A stretch of DNA of 37,440 nucleotides from Lentisphaeria bacterium. Its GTDB lineage: Bacteria; Verrucomicrobiota; Lentisphaeria; Victivallales; UBA1829. The stretch is taken from positions 1-37,440 of the forward strand of contig JAFZZR010000019.1 in the NCBI GenBank assembly GCA_017615635.1, in the 5' to 3' direction. A program made the translations under genes and the position numbers. Numbering within the stretch: position 1 is the first letter of the stretch; each line of letters begins with the position of its first letter. Below, one piece after another: positions 15,604-25,197 of this stretch. The notes beneath the pieces were generated by a model, which was not told the origin of the DNA, made no database searches, and saw only the letters and a program-made list of their open reading frames with translations.

Positions 15604-18159
15604 ATGAAAGCAAAATCTCTTGCCCTCCTCTTCCTCATGGCTGCGGCCCTGACGCTTTCCGCCGGGGACACTGCTGCCGACGAAAAAGACTCGTTCCGCC
15701 ACCCGTACGGCTCCACCGTTCAGGACGCACTTCTCATTCCCGGGGGCGTTTTCGGTTTCTTCGAGCCCGGCGAAACCGTGACGTTCAGAATCCTTTTCCG
15801 GAGCAGTGACCCCGATCTGGAATTCGAGCTCTCGGTCAGAGACGAGTCCGGACGCGTCGTTCATACCCAGCCTCGAACCCGGGTCACGCCCGAGTTCACC
15901 CTTCCCGGTCAGCCTTCCGGTTACTATGTGGCGGATGCGAACTTCTACTGCAAAGGAGAAAAAGTCTACTCCGTTCAAAGCGCCTTCGTCTCCGCCGCCA
16001 GGCTCCCGCAGCGCGACCCCTTTTTCCAGATGGGTTTCGGCCTCCTGCCCGACATGGTCGAAGGCATCCGCCGCATCGGCACCGGCTCCATCAGCCTGAA
16101 ATTGAACGGCTGGTGCAATCCCGGCGCCGTGGGCGCTCCCGAACGCATCTGGAACTGGCTCTATCAGAACCGCGTCAAACCATATCTCGAGGCCGGAGAT
16201 TTCGTTTTCTCCGCCACCATCGGCACCTCACTCAGCCGCAGTCTCCGCAGCGAAGAACAGCAGAAGGAAGGATGGCCCCTCCTCAGCGACAAATTGCTGG
16301 AACACTATCTGCGGTTCCTCGACCTCGCCATCGACGGCCTGGGCGACAAGGTGAGCCTATGGTCTTTCCAGCAGGAGACCCCCTCCAATGCCGTCATGAG
16401 CAAATTCGCAGGCTCCTGGACCGAGGCCATGTCCAACTTCACCATTCTCGTCCGCATGGGCTCACGCCGGATACGCGCTCGCATCCCCAACGCAAAAATC
16501 TATGCGGGCGGTTGCAACGTGCAGTCCACTCTTCGCGACGTCGAACGCATCACCCTTTCGGACATCGTCAGGGATTTCGATTCCTATGTGATCGACGCCT
16601 ATACCGGCAACTGGAAGCTCACTCTCGGCAAGCCCACTCTCCCCGAATCAAAACTGATGGACTTCTATCGCGAAGCCTCGGAACTCTCCGCCTCCCTCGG
16701 CAAAGGTAAGATCATCCGCAACGAGGAGCTGGGATTCTGCATCAACTACGGCGCTCCCTTCGACCGCGGAATGGCTGTGACACAGGCCGAACTCACCGCC
16801 CGGCAGCTCATCCTCACAAAAGCCGCTCCCGTCTCCGGTTTCGAACTTCACATGCCCTCGATAGCCGTCAGGGAGGGGATCCGCGACGAGAGCGAATGCA
16901 TGACCACCGTCTGGAAGCCCGTGCCCTTCGGCGGAAAATGCCATCACATCCCCCTCCCCGGCGGTGCCATGTACATCACCGCGGCTTCCCTCCTGGCGTT
17001 CGCTCATTCCCCCAAACTGTTTTCCCTGGAGAACTTTTACGCATGCGTCTTCTCACGGCCCGATGGAAAAACGCTTCTCGCCCTCTGGAACATCGCAAAA
17101 GAGGAGGAACTCACTCTCTCCCTCCCCTCACCGGCCGAACTCACCAGCATGTACGGCCGTAAAACCCTCCTGGACCCCGGAACGCAGACTCTCCACATCG
17201 GCACCGCTCCCATATACCTCTCTTTGGACGCCCCTCCCGAAACATTGGCTTCGGATGTCCGAAATGCGTTCGCACGTTGCGTTCCCGAGTTCAAAGGCGC
17301 CGGCTATGCCGTCGGCGACGGACGGGCAAAGCTTTTCCTCCGCAATCTTACGGATACCGCACGGACCGGTGAACTCCAAGGCTTCGGAAAAATAACGCTC
17401 CCCCCGGGCCGCGTCTCCTCCTTCACCGTCAATACGGCCTCGGATACCTGCCGCTTCGTTCCCGATTCCGGAAATGCCTCTCTCTTCAGGATCCGACAGG
17501 ACGCTTTCCTCGTCCCGCGCCTCAAAAAACCTTTCCGGCCCGACGGCTCCGGCGACTGGCTCGAAGGATTGACTCCGGGCTCTCTCCAATATCCCGAACA
17601 TATACGCCCGCAGTCCGCCCTCCAGCCTGAACTCAGCTACTTCAAGTCCTCCTTCAATCCCGACGGCCACAACGTTTCCGCAAAATTCTGGACCGCCTAT
17701 GACGACGAAAATTTCTACATCGCCGCCGAGGTGGACGATCCCGTTCATCTTCAGCGCTTTTCCGGAACCGACATCTGCCGCGACGACTCACTCCAGATCG
17801 CTTTCGCGTCCGGTGACTTCCTCCCGCCCGAACTGCGCGGCCTCGCCGATCCTCCCCCTGTCCCGCACCTGAATTACGGCTTCGCTCTCACCTCCGCGGG
17901 ACCCCTCGCCGTCAAATACCTCGGTAAGGACAGCGGCGTAAAACAGTTCCCCGTCAACGTGACGCGGAAGGACGGCCAGACCTTCTACGAAGCGGCGTTC
18001 CCCTTTGCGGAGCTGGGCGGACGGCCCGCCCGGTTCGGGTTCGTCGTTTTCGACAACAACTACGTGGGCAGAAAGAGTGCTCCCTACTGGCTGGAATTCT
18101 CTCCGGGCATCGCCGGCGGGATGGATGCCAGCAAGCTGAAGCTGATCCAGTACAAATGA
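15604..18159 (+). CDS. Large secreted glycoside hydrolase-like protein with C-terminal CBM9-like domain
   Basis: An 851-residue protein with a signal peptide (MKAKSLALLFLMAAALTLSA). The middle part (about residues 130-480) looks like a TIM barrel: GSISLKLNGWCNPG, VSLWSFQQETPSN, SYVIDAYTGNWKLTLGKP and KIIRNEELGFCINYGAPFDR; the glutamates in the second and fourth are catalytic candidates. The last about 190 residues resemble a family 9 carbohydrate-binding/DOMON-like module (SAKFWTAYDDENFYIAAEVD, then CRDDSLQIAF). The start has only a weak ribosome-binding site (GAAAGG at 15588), so translation may be coupled to the pilin 26 nt upstream. Leucine codons are mainly CTC, unlike the CTG-rich neighbours. 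The catalytic family was not recognised. Confidence 0.75.
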   Translation: MKAKSLALLFLMAAALTLSAGDTAADEKDSFRHPYGSTVQDALLIPGGVFGFFEPGETVTFRILFRSSDPDLEFELSVRDESGRVVHTQPRTRVTPEFTLPGQPSGYYVADANFYCKGEKVYSVQSAFVSAARLPQRDPFFQMGFGLLPDMVEGIRRIGTGSISLKLNGWCNPGAVGAPERIWNWLYQNRVKPYLEAGDFVFSATIGTSLSRSLRSEEQQKEGWPLLSDKLLEHYLRFLDLAIDGLGDKVSLWSFQQETPSNAVMSKFAGSWTEAMSNFTILVRMGSRRIRARIPNAKIYAGGCNVQSTLRDVERITLSDIVRDFDSYVIDAYTGNWKLTLGKPTLPESKLMDFYREASELSASLGKGKIIRNEELGFCINYGAPFDRGMAVTQAELTARQLILTKAAPVSGFELHMPSIAVREGIRDESECMTTVWKPVPFGGKCHHIPLPGGAMYITAASLLAFAHSPKLFSLENFYACVFSRPDGKTLLALWNIAKEEELTLSLPSPAELTSMYGRKTLLDPGTQTLHIGTAPIYLSLDAPPETLASDVRNAFARCVPEFKGAGYAVGDGRAKLFLRNLTDTARTGELQGFGKITLPPGRVSSFTVNTASDTCRFVPDSGNASLFRIRQDAFLVPRLKKPFRPDGSGDWLEGLTPGSLQYPEHIRPQSALQPELSYFKSSFNPDGHNVSAKFWTAYDDENFYIAAEVDDPVHLQRFSGTDICRDDSLQIAFASGDFLPPELRGLADPPPVPHLNYGFALTSAGPLAVKYLGKDSGVKQFPVNVTRKDGQTFYEAAFPFAELGGRPARFGFVVFDNNYVGRKSAPYWLEFSPGIAGGMDASKLKLIQYK

Positions 18160-18184
18160 GCCAAATAAAGAAGTGTTCCCAACC

Positions 18185-19279
18185 ATGAAAACATTCGTCA
18201 ATCCGTTCTCCCCGAAAAATCCAGTCGGGCTCCTGACGAGCTCGCCGGCCGTCCGGCGGTATGCGGGCAATCCTCTGCTGACCGCCGCGGATGTTCCGTT
18301 TCCCTGCAATCTGGCGTTCAATGCCGGCGTGGCAAAGTTCCGCGGACGTTATTATATGGCGTTCCGGTACGATACGTTCCGGGAGAACGACCGCAACAAG
18401 GGGCTCATCGTTTCCGGGTCCGGTCTGGCGGAAAGCGAAGACGGACTCCACTGGAAGGCGCACGAAAAGCCGATCTCGTTTCACTGGCGGGGGAAGGAGC
18501 TCGGCTGGGTGAACGACGCCCGCCTGACCGTGCTGGAGGACAAGCTGTACTTGAGTTTCTGCTTCAATTCCATGCACGGGGAACGGCCCGGCTTTGCGGA
18601 ATGGAAGGGCGGAGATGATTTCGAGGTCGTCTGTCTCGGCATTCCCGCACAGCGGAACATGGTGCTGTGTCCGTATAAGATCAACGGACAGTACTGGCGG
18701 CTGGAACGGCCCGTCACGAGACGGAGCCAGTACGACATCTGGGCCTCGTATTCACCCGATCTGATCCACTGGGGCGAGGCGGAACTCCTTCTGGGCGTGG
18801 AAGATGTTCCCTTCGCTACCTTCAAGATCGGCGCGGCGGCTCCTCCGCTTGAAACGGAAAAGGGCTTCCTGCTGTTTTTTCACTCGGTGGATGACGATCC
18901 GGCACGGGAGACCGTTTATCCCAACGGCGCCCGATGGCGTTCACGCTATACCTGCGGCGCGGTCCTGCTGGATCGGAAGGATCCGTTCAAAATTCTGGCC
19001 ATGACGGAGAAGCCGCTGCTGGTTCCGGAGACGGACTACGAAACCGGAAACATGGATCTGTTCTGGCGGGAAAACGTGATTTTCCCCTGCGGTGCGGTCA
19101 TGGAAGGCGATACGATCCGTCTCTACTACGGCGCGGGCGATTATTCCACCTGCATGGCGGAGATCGGGTTGAACGAACTGTGGAACGAAATGGTTCCGTA
19201 CACCCGGAAAACACCGTTCGCGGCGGTCTCGCCCTCCGATTTGTGGAACGGATGCTACGGATGGGAGCAGGAGCCATGA
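18185..19279 (+). CDS. GH130-type glycoside phosphorylase/hydrolase
   Basis: A 364-residue five-bladed beta-propeller protein. Typical GH130 elements are PFPCNLAFNAGVAKFRGRYY, then MAFRY, SGSGLAESEDGLHWK, GWVNDARL (the aspartate near residue 110 is the expected proton donor), QYDIWASYSPDLIHWG, KIGAAAPPLETEKGFLLFFH-SVDD and NVIFPCGAVMEGDTIRLYYG. Known members phosphorolyse beta-mannosides to mannose 1-phosphate, and some are hydrolases. No signal peptide is seen, so it is probably cytoplasmic. The stop TGA overlaps the ATG of the next gene. Confidence 0.9.
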   Translation: MKTFVNPFSPKNPVGLLTSSPAVRRYAGNPLLTAADVPFPCNLAFNAGVAKFRGRYYMAFRYDTFRENDRNKGLIVSGSGLAESEDGLHWKAHEKPISFHWRGKELGWVNDARLTVLEDKLYLSFCFNSMHGERPGFAEWKGGDDFEVVCLGIPAQRNMVLCPYKINGQYWRLERPVTRRSQYDIWASYSPDLIHWGEAELLLGVEDVPFATFKIGAAAPPLETEKGFLLFFHSVDDDPARETVYPNGARWRSRYTCGAVLLDRKDPFKILAMTEKPLLVPETDYETGNMDLFWRENVIFPCGAVMEGDTIRLYYGAGDYSTCMAEIGLNELWNEMVPYTRKTPFAAVSPSDLWNGCYGWEQEP

Positions 19280-21360
19280 TGAACCATACCGACGAGAAAC
19301 TGTTTGCCGCCCGTCCGGTCTGGGCCTGGCATCCGGCGCGTGCGGAGCACGAGGCGGGATACACGCTTTTCCGGAAGACGGTCTCCTGCACGGATGAGGC
19401 GCACTACCATCTGGCGGTCTCGGCGGACAACCGGTTCAATTTCTATCTGGACGGGAAACTGCTGGGACGCGGCCCCCTGCGCGGCGATCTCGATCACTGT
19501 TTCTATGATGAATATGAGGGCGAACTGACCGCCGGAGACCATATATTCGCGGCGGAGGTCGTCGTCTGGAGCGAGGCCTGGCGCTGGAGCGCGGCGCCCT
19601 GGGCCGAAATGCATGCGGGCGGCGGCTTCATGGTCGCCGGATACGCCGGACCGGAACGCATGGAACTGCCCGGAGACTGGCTCACCTTTGCGGATCCCGG
19701 ACGCCGTCCCATTCCCTGGAAAGACGCCTGGAAGGGCGGAGCCCGGATCCCTGCGCCGCCTATGGATGAAGTCGATTTTTCGAAGTATCGCGCCGACTGG
19801 TGTACCGTGCCGGTTCCGGAAGGCGAATGGATCAGCCCCTTCGTCCTCGGCAATGCGGAGTTCCGCGATGCATACCAGACGGATCCGGATACGCCGTGGA
19901 ACCTGATGAAACGCACGTTGAAGCAGATGAAGGAGACGTTCTCGCCCGTTGCGGAGATCCTGGAAGGGCCGGAATCGCTCTCGATCCGGGCCGGGCGTCT
20001 GACGGGGAGCTGTCCCGCCGGCCGTCACACCGTGCTCCTGGATCTGGGACGCAACCAGACCTTCATGGTCCGTTTTTCCGGCTCGGGAGGACGCGGGGCC
20101 TGCCGTCTGGCCTATTCCGAAACACTCTTCGACGAACAGGGGCACAAGGTGCACCGGTATCCCGGAACACTGGGACAGAAGGGGTATGCGGACAGACTTC
20201 GGTTTGCGGGGGATGCCTGGCGGTACGAGTCGTTCTGGTATCGGACCGGGCGTTATCTGGAGCTGGATTTTGACCTGACCGGGCCGCTGACGGACGTGGA
20301 GCTGGAACTTTCCTTCATCACCTATCCGCTGGGACCGTTCCGGGAGTTCCGTGCGCCGGAGGATCCCGTACTGGAAGAGATCTACCGCGTGGCGTGTCAT
20401 ACTCTTGAATGCTGTTCGCATGAACATTTCGAGGACTGCCCGTACTATGAGCAGCTTCAGTATGCGGGCGATTCCCGGATCGAGGCGCTGGTCTCCTATG
20501 CGGTTTCGGGAAAAGACGAGCTGGGACGGCATGCGCTGAAGTCCATTGCGGCCTCCCAGCTGAGCACCGGGCTGACGCAGTCTCGCTATCCTTCGGTTTT
20601 CAAGCAGGTCATCCCGGAATATTCCCTGATCTGGGCCCTCATGCTTCACGATCATTACCATTGTTTCAAGGACGAAACGCTGGTCCGCGAACTGCTCCCC
20701 CATGTCGAGACCATGCTCAACGCTTTCGAGCGTGCCCGGCTCCCCGGCGGTCTCATCGGACCTCTTCCCGGCTGGCATTATACCGACTGGGTATCCGGTT
20801 GGCCGTCCGGCTGTTCCGACCGCGGCGAAGACGTGCCGGAGACGATCCTGAATCTGTTTTACGCCGAAGCCTGCATCCGGTCTGCCGAACTGGAAACGCT
20901 CGTCGGAAACAGTGCTTTCGCGGAGGTCCTCCGGACACGGGCGGAGAGAACGCTCTCCGCCGTCAACAGGCAGTGCTATGATTCGGAGAAGAAACGCTAT
21001 CTGGATTCTCCGGGCAGACCGGACTGGCTCAGTCTTCATGCCAACACGCTGGCCGTACTGTTCGGAGCCGTGCCGGAACCGGAACGGGCCGGATTCCTGC
21101 GGGAGATCTGCGCCGACCCCGAACTGAAACCCATGTCCCTCTACTTTTCCTTCTATCTTCTTTCCGCCATTGAAAAGTACGGGACTCCGGAAGAGCTGCG
21201 TGCGCATTACGCACCCTGGGAGGAGATGCTGAAAAACGGCAGCACCACCTTTCCCGAAAAGCCCGGATTATGCAGGAGCGAATGCCACGCCTGGAGCTGC
21301 GCACCCGCCTGGTTCCTGCTTCGCACAGAAATGAAAGATCATCAACCGAAAACAAGGTAA
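19276..21360 (+). CDS. Alpha-L-rhamnosidase-like glycoside hydrolase (GH78-type)
   Basis: A 694-residue protein. The N-terminal beta-domains include ADNRFNFYLDGKLLGRGPLRG and VLLDLGRNQTFMVRFSGSGG. The (alpha/alpha)6 barrel starts near residue 370 with CSHEHFEDCPYYEQLQYAGDSR (written as two halves: CSHEHFEDCPYYEQ and LQYAGDSR), the rhamnosidase motif that carries an acidic catalytic residue, and continues with the Y-T-D-W region. There is no signal peptide. The ATG at 19276 overlaps the GH130 stop (ATGA), followed by a second ATG, so translation is coupled. GH130 and GH78 acting together suggests breakdown of a mannose/rhamnose-containing glycan inside the cell; the substrate is inferred. Confidence 0.85.
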   Translation: MMNHTDEKLFAARPVWAWHPARAEHEAGYTLFRKTVSCTDEAHYHLAVSADNRFNFYLDGKLLGRGPLRGDLDHCFYDEYEGELTAGDHIFAAEVVVWSEAWRWSAAPWAEMHAGGGFMVAGYAGPERMELPGDWLTFADPGRRPIPWKDAWKGGARIPAPPMDEVDFSKYRADWCTVPVPEGEWISPFVLGNAEFRDAYQTDPDTPWNLMKRTLKQMKETFSPVAEILEGPESLSIRAGRLTGSCPAGRHTVLLDLGRNQTFMVRFSGSGGRGACRLAYSETLFDEQGHKVHRYPGTLGQKGYADRLRFAGDAWRYESFWYRTGRYLELDFDLTGPLTDVELELSFITYPLGPFREFRAPEDPVLEEIYRVACHTLECCSHEHFEDCPYYEQLQYAGDSRIEALVSYAVSGKDELGRHALKSIAASQLSTGLTQSRYPSVFKQVIPEYSLIWALMLHDHYHCFKDETLVRELLPHVETMLNAFERARLPGGLIGPLPGWHYTDWVSGWPSGCSDRGEDVPETILNLFYAEACIRSAELETLVGNSAFAEVLRTRAERTLSAVNRQCYDSEKKRYLDSPGRPDWLSLHANTLAVLFGAVPEPERAGFLREICADPELKPMSLYFSFYLLSAIEKYGTPEELRAHYAPWEEMLKNGSTTFPEKPGLCRSECHAWSCAPAWFLLRTEMKDHQPKTR

Positions 21361-21366
21361 TATATC

Positions 21367-22515
21367 ATGAAAGAAGTTCATTATGACGTCGTCGTCTGCG
21401 GGGCAGGCGTGGCCGGAGTTGCGGCTGCGGTGGCCGCCGCGAGACGGGGAGCGAAAACCGTTCTCATTGAAAAACAGTGTCTGCTGGGCGGTCTGGCCAC
21501 ATCCGGCCTGATCTACATCTATCTGCCGCTGTGCGACGGATACGGGAAGCAGATCACATTCGGACTGTCCGAGGAGATGCTCAAACGGTGCGTGGAGTAC
21601 GGCCCTTTCGAGGTACCGGCACGGTGGGGCGGACCGGAAGGCGGCAATCCGGGCATTGCGGGGACCCGTTATCAGTGCTGTTTCTCCCCGGCGGGATTCA
21701 CCCTGACACTGGATAAGATGCTGGCGGAAGCGGGGGTGGATCTGTGGCTTGACACCCAGATCGTGAACGCATCGGCGGAAAATGACCGGATAACGTCCGT
21801 GGACGCGGCGAATCTTTCCGGTCTGACCCGGATTTTGGGAAAATGCTTTGTGGACGCCACGGGCTGCGCCCTGGCGGCGAAGCTTGCGGGCGCGGAAGTG
21901 CTTTCCGAAGCCAACTTCAATACCCCGTGGATGATGGAGATGGCGTCCGATCCTTCGTTCTTCCATTTCACCGATTCGCTGCACATCCAGGACTTCGGCA
22001 AGCATACGAAGGAGTTTGCCGTGGAACCGCCGTACGACGGACGGAAGGTCACGGAATTCGTCCGGCGGGGATGGCAGATGATGCGGGCCCGGTATGACAA
22101 GCTCTCCCGGGAGGAACGGGTGAAGAATTATCCGGTGCATCTGCCGGCCATGCCGCAGATCCGGAAGATCGCCCGGATCGATGCCTGTTACACGATCACG
22201 GAATCCGACGTCGGCAAACACTTCGAACACGTCATCGGGACCGCGGCGAACTGGTATCATCCCGATGCAGGATGGGAAGCGCCCTACGAGTCCCTGATCC
22301 CGAGAAAGCTGGACGGCCTTCTGGCCGCCGGACGGTGCATGGGCGCCGAAGGATACGCCTGGGAGATCTTCCGGGTGATACCGGCCGCGGCCATGACCGG
22401 CGAAGCGGCGGGTATCGCGGCGTCGATCTGCGCGGAACGCGGGCTCCTTCCCCGTGCTCTTCCGTACGAGGATCTGAAAAAGGAATTGCACGCGCTGGTG
22501 CCGGATGCGCGGTAA
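21367..22515 (+). CDS. FAD-dependent oxidoreductase
   Basis: A 382-residue flavoprotein. The dinucleotide-binding motif is at the N-terminus (YDVVVCGAGVAGVAAAVAAA with R-R-G-A after it and T-V-L-I-E-K), followed by LLGGLATSGLIYIYLP. Near the C-terminus, LLAAGRCMGAEGYAWEIFRV is the second FAD contact region. It resembles the large 'FAD-dependent oxidoreductase' group found in sugar-degradation loci of Planctomycetes and Lentisphaerae, whose substrates are mostly unknown. It starts 6 nt after the rhamnosidase stop and is probably the last gene of the operon. Confidence 0.85.
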   Translation: MKEVHYDVVVCGAGVAGVAAAVAAARRGAKTVLIEKQCLLGGLATSGLIYIYLPLCDGYGKQITFGLSEEMLKRCVEYGPFEVPARWGGPEGGNPGIAGTRYQCCFSPAGFTLTLDKMLAEAGVDLWLDTQIVNASAENDRITSVDAANLSGLTRILGKCFVDATGCALAAKLAGAEVLSEANFNTPWMMEMASDPSFFHFTDSLHIQDFGKHTKEFAVEPPYDGRKVTEFVRRGWQMMRARYDKLSREERVKNYPVHLPAMPQIRKIARIDACYTITESDVGKHFEHVIGTAANWYHPDAGWEAPYESLIPRKLDGLLAAGRCMGAEGYAWEIFRVIPAAAMTGEAAGIAASICAERGLLPRALPYEDLKKELHALVPDAR

Positions 22516-22533
22516 AAGTTGCGTAAAACGGAC

Positions 22534-22561
22534 TTGAAAAACGGCGGAACGGTGCTACTGT
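22534..22561 (+). promoter_or_regulatory. Probable promoter of the SSS symporter gene
   Basis: TTGAAA, 16 nt, TACTGT with an upstream TGC (extended -10). It lies 143 nt before the ATG, leaving a long leader in which no clear structure was seen. Confidence 0.45.
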
Positions 22562-22704
22562 ACCCTTTCATCGGCTCTTTTTTCCGTTCCGGAGAAAGCG
22601 GCCGGTTCCTTATAACTCCCTGCGGGTCCGGTTTTTGCTCTTGATCCGGGTATTGAGCCGGTCCCGATGGCGGTACAACGTAAAACACAGCGGAAGAGGC
22701 GAAG

Positions 22705-25065
22705 ATGGGCATTATTGACTGGCTGATCGTGATCATACCGACGGCGGCTATCGTGGCAGTGGGACTTTATTCACGGCGTTACATCAAGGGAGTGGCGGAT
22801 TTTCTGTGTGCGGGCCGTGTGGCTGGCCGCTATGTACTCAGTATGGGAGACGTGGCGAATGCACTTTCCATCCTCGGACTGGTCGCGTATGTGGAAGTGC
22901 ATTACAAGACAGGGTTTGCACTGGTATTCTGGAACAATATCCTGCTGCCTCTCGGCGTGGTGATGAGTCTGTTCGGGTACTGCCATTACCGGTTCCGGGA
23001 AACGAAGGCCATGAGTCTGGGACAGTTCCTGGAAATGCGGTACAACCGTCCGTTCCGCATATTCGCTTCGGCTCTGCGCTCGTTATCCGAAATGCTGACG
23101 AACATGATCATGCCTGCGATCGCGGCCCGCTTTTTCATCTATTTTCTGGGTCTGCCCCACACGGTGAACATTTTCGGCTGGCAGGTTTCCACGTTTGTCC
23201 TGATCGTTTTGATCTGTCTGACCATCGCCATTTCGCTGATCTGTTTCGGCGGAACGCTCTCGATCCTCATCACGGACGCCTGTCAGGGAATGATCCTGTT
23301 CCCGCTGATGGTGATTTTCGTGATCTTCATTCTGTACAAGTTCAGCTGGAACAGCGAAATGGTGCCGGTGATGATGGACCGGGTACAGGGCGAAAGTTTT
23401 CTGAACCCGTACGACATCGGCCAGCTGCGCGATTTCAATATCTTCATGGTGATCCTGACCATCGTTACGACCGTCATTCACCGTGCCAGCTGGATCGGCG
23501 CGGGCTATACGACGGCGGCAAAATCGCCTCATGAGCAGAAGATGGCCGGACTGCTGGGGACCTGGCGCGGCGCGCTGAACAGTCTGCTCTACGTGCTGAT
23601 CGCCATCGGGATCATCGCGATCATGAACCATACGAACTTCTCCGGCAAGGGCAAGGAGATCCGGACGGAAGTAAGCGGCCACATCGCGGAACAGCTGGTG
23701 AAGCAGCAGAACCGTGAGGACTTCAACCGGCGGATAGCGGCTGTTCCGGAACAGAAGCATCAGATCGGCACGGACAGGCCGCTTTCCCAGGACAAAAATC
23801 TGGATACGCCGACTCTGGACGCCGCGCATGAGGCGTTCAAGCAGTATGAAGTCGAGGAGGTTCTGGCGGCCAATCCCGGAGTCGCGGCCGAGTCGCAGCT
23901 CATCCGGGACGCGGAGGCGCGGGGCAATGCGAAGTTCCAGGAGTATCGGACGCTCTATCATCAGCAGATGATGGCGGTGAGCATGAGAAAGATCCTGCCT
24001 TCGGGTCTGCTCGGCATGTTCTGTCTGCTTCTGATCCTGGCCATGATCTCCACGGACGATTCGCGCATTTATTCGGCCAGTCTGACCATCACGCAGGACG
24101 TGGTATTGCCTTTCTGTCCCAACGGACTTACGCCGAAACAGCATATCCTGGTGATCCGCCTGATCTCCATCGGCGTGGGCATTTTCTTCGTCTTCGGCAG
24201 CTTCTTCATGTCCCAGCTGGATTACATCAATCTGTATTCCACGATCATGTGCATGATGTGGATGGGCGGGTGCGGACCCGTGATGATCTTCGGCCTTTAC
24301 AGCCGGTTCGGAAATTCGGCGGGCGCCTTCGCCTCCGTGCTGTCCGGCATGCTCCTGGCGTTCGGCAGCATTTTCGTGCAGCGCAACTGGGCGGACATCG
24401 TGTATCCGTGGCTGGACAAGATGGGCTGGGCGGAAGGATTGGGGCATTTTCTGGAAGTCGTATCCAAACCGCTGAATCCGATCGTAATCTGGAAAATGGA
24501 TCCGGTGAAGTTCCCCATCAATTCCTACGAGCTCTACATGCTCACCATGATCATCACCTTCCTCATCTTCTGTGCGGTCTCCTACGCCACCCAGAAGGTC
24601 CCGTTCAACCTGGACCGCATGCTCCACCGCGGCATCTACAATACGGACGGGGAAAACAAGACCCGCGAGAAATGGACTCTCCGGAACATGTTCTCCAAAC
24701 TGATCGGGATCACGCCGGAGTATACGCTGGGCGACCGCTGCATCGCGTGGGGCGTGTTCTTCTACAGTATCGTCTACAAGTTCATTCTTGCCTTCGTGCT
24801 GGTGGTGGTATGGAATCTGATCTCTCCGTGGAAGGTGGAATGGTGGGGCAAATACTTCTTCATCACCACTCTTCTCATTCCCGGGATCGTGGCCTTTTTC
24901 TCCACGTTCTGGTTCGGAGCCGGCGGGATCATCGATATCTACCGCCTGTTCCGCGACCTGGAAAAACGGGTGGCCGATCCTCTGGACAACGGCCGTGTCG
25001 AAGGCCATGTTTCGCTCTCCGACAAAGCCAGATTCGAAGCGATCGAGAAGGGCAAACAGGAATAA
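22705..25065 (+). CDS. Sodium:solute symporter (SSS family), with a large hydrophilic insert
   Basis: A 786-residue membrane protein, longer than the usual 450-600 of the family. The first helices contain SRRYIKGVADFLCAGRVAGR (SSS-like) and the helix pattern continues through the protein. Between two membrane segments, about residues 310-425 form a charged, probably helical insert (SGKGKEIRTEV to EYRTLYHQQM) with no membrane character. A final pair of helices and a hydrophilic tail (IDIYRLFRDLEKRVADP) follow. GGAAGAGG lies 7 nt before the ATG. It has its own probable promoter but follows the GH130-GH78-flavoprotein operon by 189 nt, so import of the sugar product is a reasonable guess. Confidence 0.88.
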   Translation: MGIIDWLIVIIPTAAIVAVGLYSRRYIKGVADFLCAGRVAGRYVLSMGDVANALSILGLVAYVEVHYKTGFALVFWNNILLPLGVVMSLFGYCHYRFRETKAMSLGQFLEMRYNRPFRIFASALRSLSEMLTNMIMPAIAARFFIYFLGLPHTVNIFGWQVSTFVLIVLICLTIAISLICFGGTLSILITDACQGMILFPLMVIFVIFILYKFSWNSEMVPVMMDRVQGESFLNPYDIGQLRDFNIFMVILTIVTTVIHRASWIGAGYTTAAKSPHEQKMAGLLGTWRGALNSLLYVLIAIGIIAIMNHTNFSGKGKEIRTEVSGHIAEQLVKQQNREDFNRRIAAVPEQKHQIGTDRPLSQDKNLDTPTLDAAHEAFKQYEVEEVLAANPGVAAESQLIRDAEARGNAKFQEYRTLYHQQMMAVSMRKILPSGLLGMFCLLLILAMISTDDSRIYSASLTITQDVVLPFCPNGLTPKQHILVIRLISIGVGIFFVFGSFFMSQLDYINLYSTIMCMMWMGGCGPVMIFGLYSRFGNSAGAFASVLSGMLLAFGSIFVQRNWADIVYPWLDKMGWAEGLGHFLEVVSKPLNPIVIWKMDPVKFPINSYELYMLTMIITFLIFCAVSYATQKVPFNLDRMLHRGIYNTDGENKTREKWTLRNMFSKLIGITPEYTLGDRCIAWGVFFYSIVYKFILAFVLVVVWNLISPWKVEWWGKYFFITTLLIPGIVAFFSTFWFGAGGIIDIYRLFRDLEKRVADPLDNGRVEGHVSLSDKARFEAIEKGKQE

Positions 25066-25116
25066 CGCCGGGGTTCGCTTCGACGTGCGTTTTTTCCGGT
25101 TTCCTCCTTTGAATAC

Positions 25117-25149
25117 TGGAAAAAGAGAAAAACCGTGCTATTGTATAGT
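25117..25149 (+). promoter_or_regulatory. Possible promoter of fmt
   Basis: TGGAAA, 16 nt, TATTGT with upstream TGC; TATAGT (25144-25149) overlaps it as an alternative -10. It shares TGCTAYNNTA with three other promoter candidates in the window. Confidence 0.4.
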
Positions 25150-25197
25150 CCCGGTTTGACCCAACCCGGTCAATACCACCTATCGGAGGCACTCCAC

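Noticed and set aside
25066..25116. Terminator after the symporter gene
   Set aside because: A T-run follows AACGC...GCGTT, but the stem is only 5 bp with a large loop.
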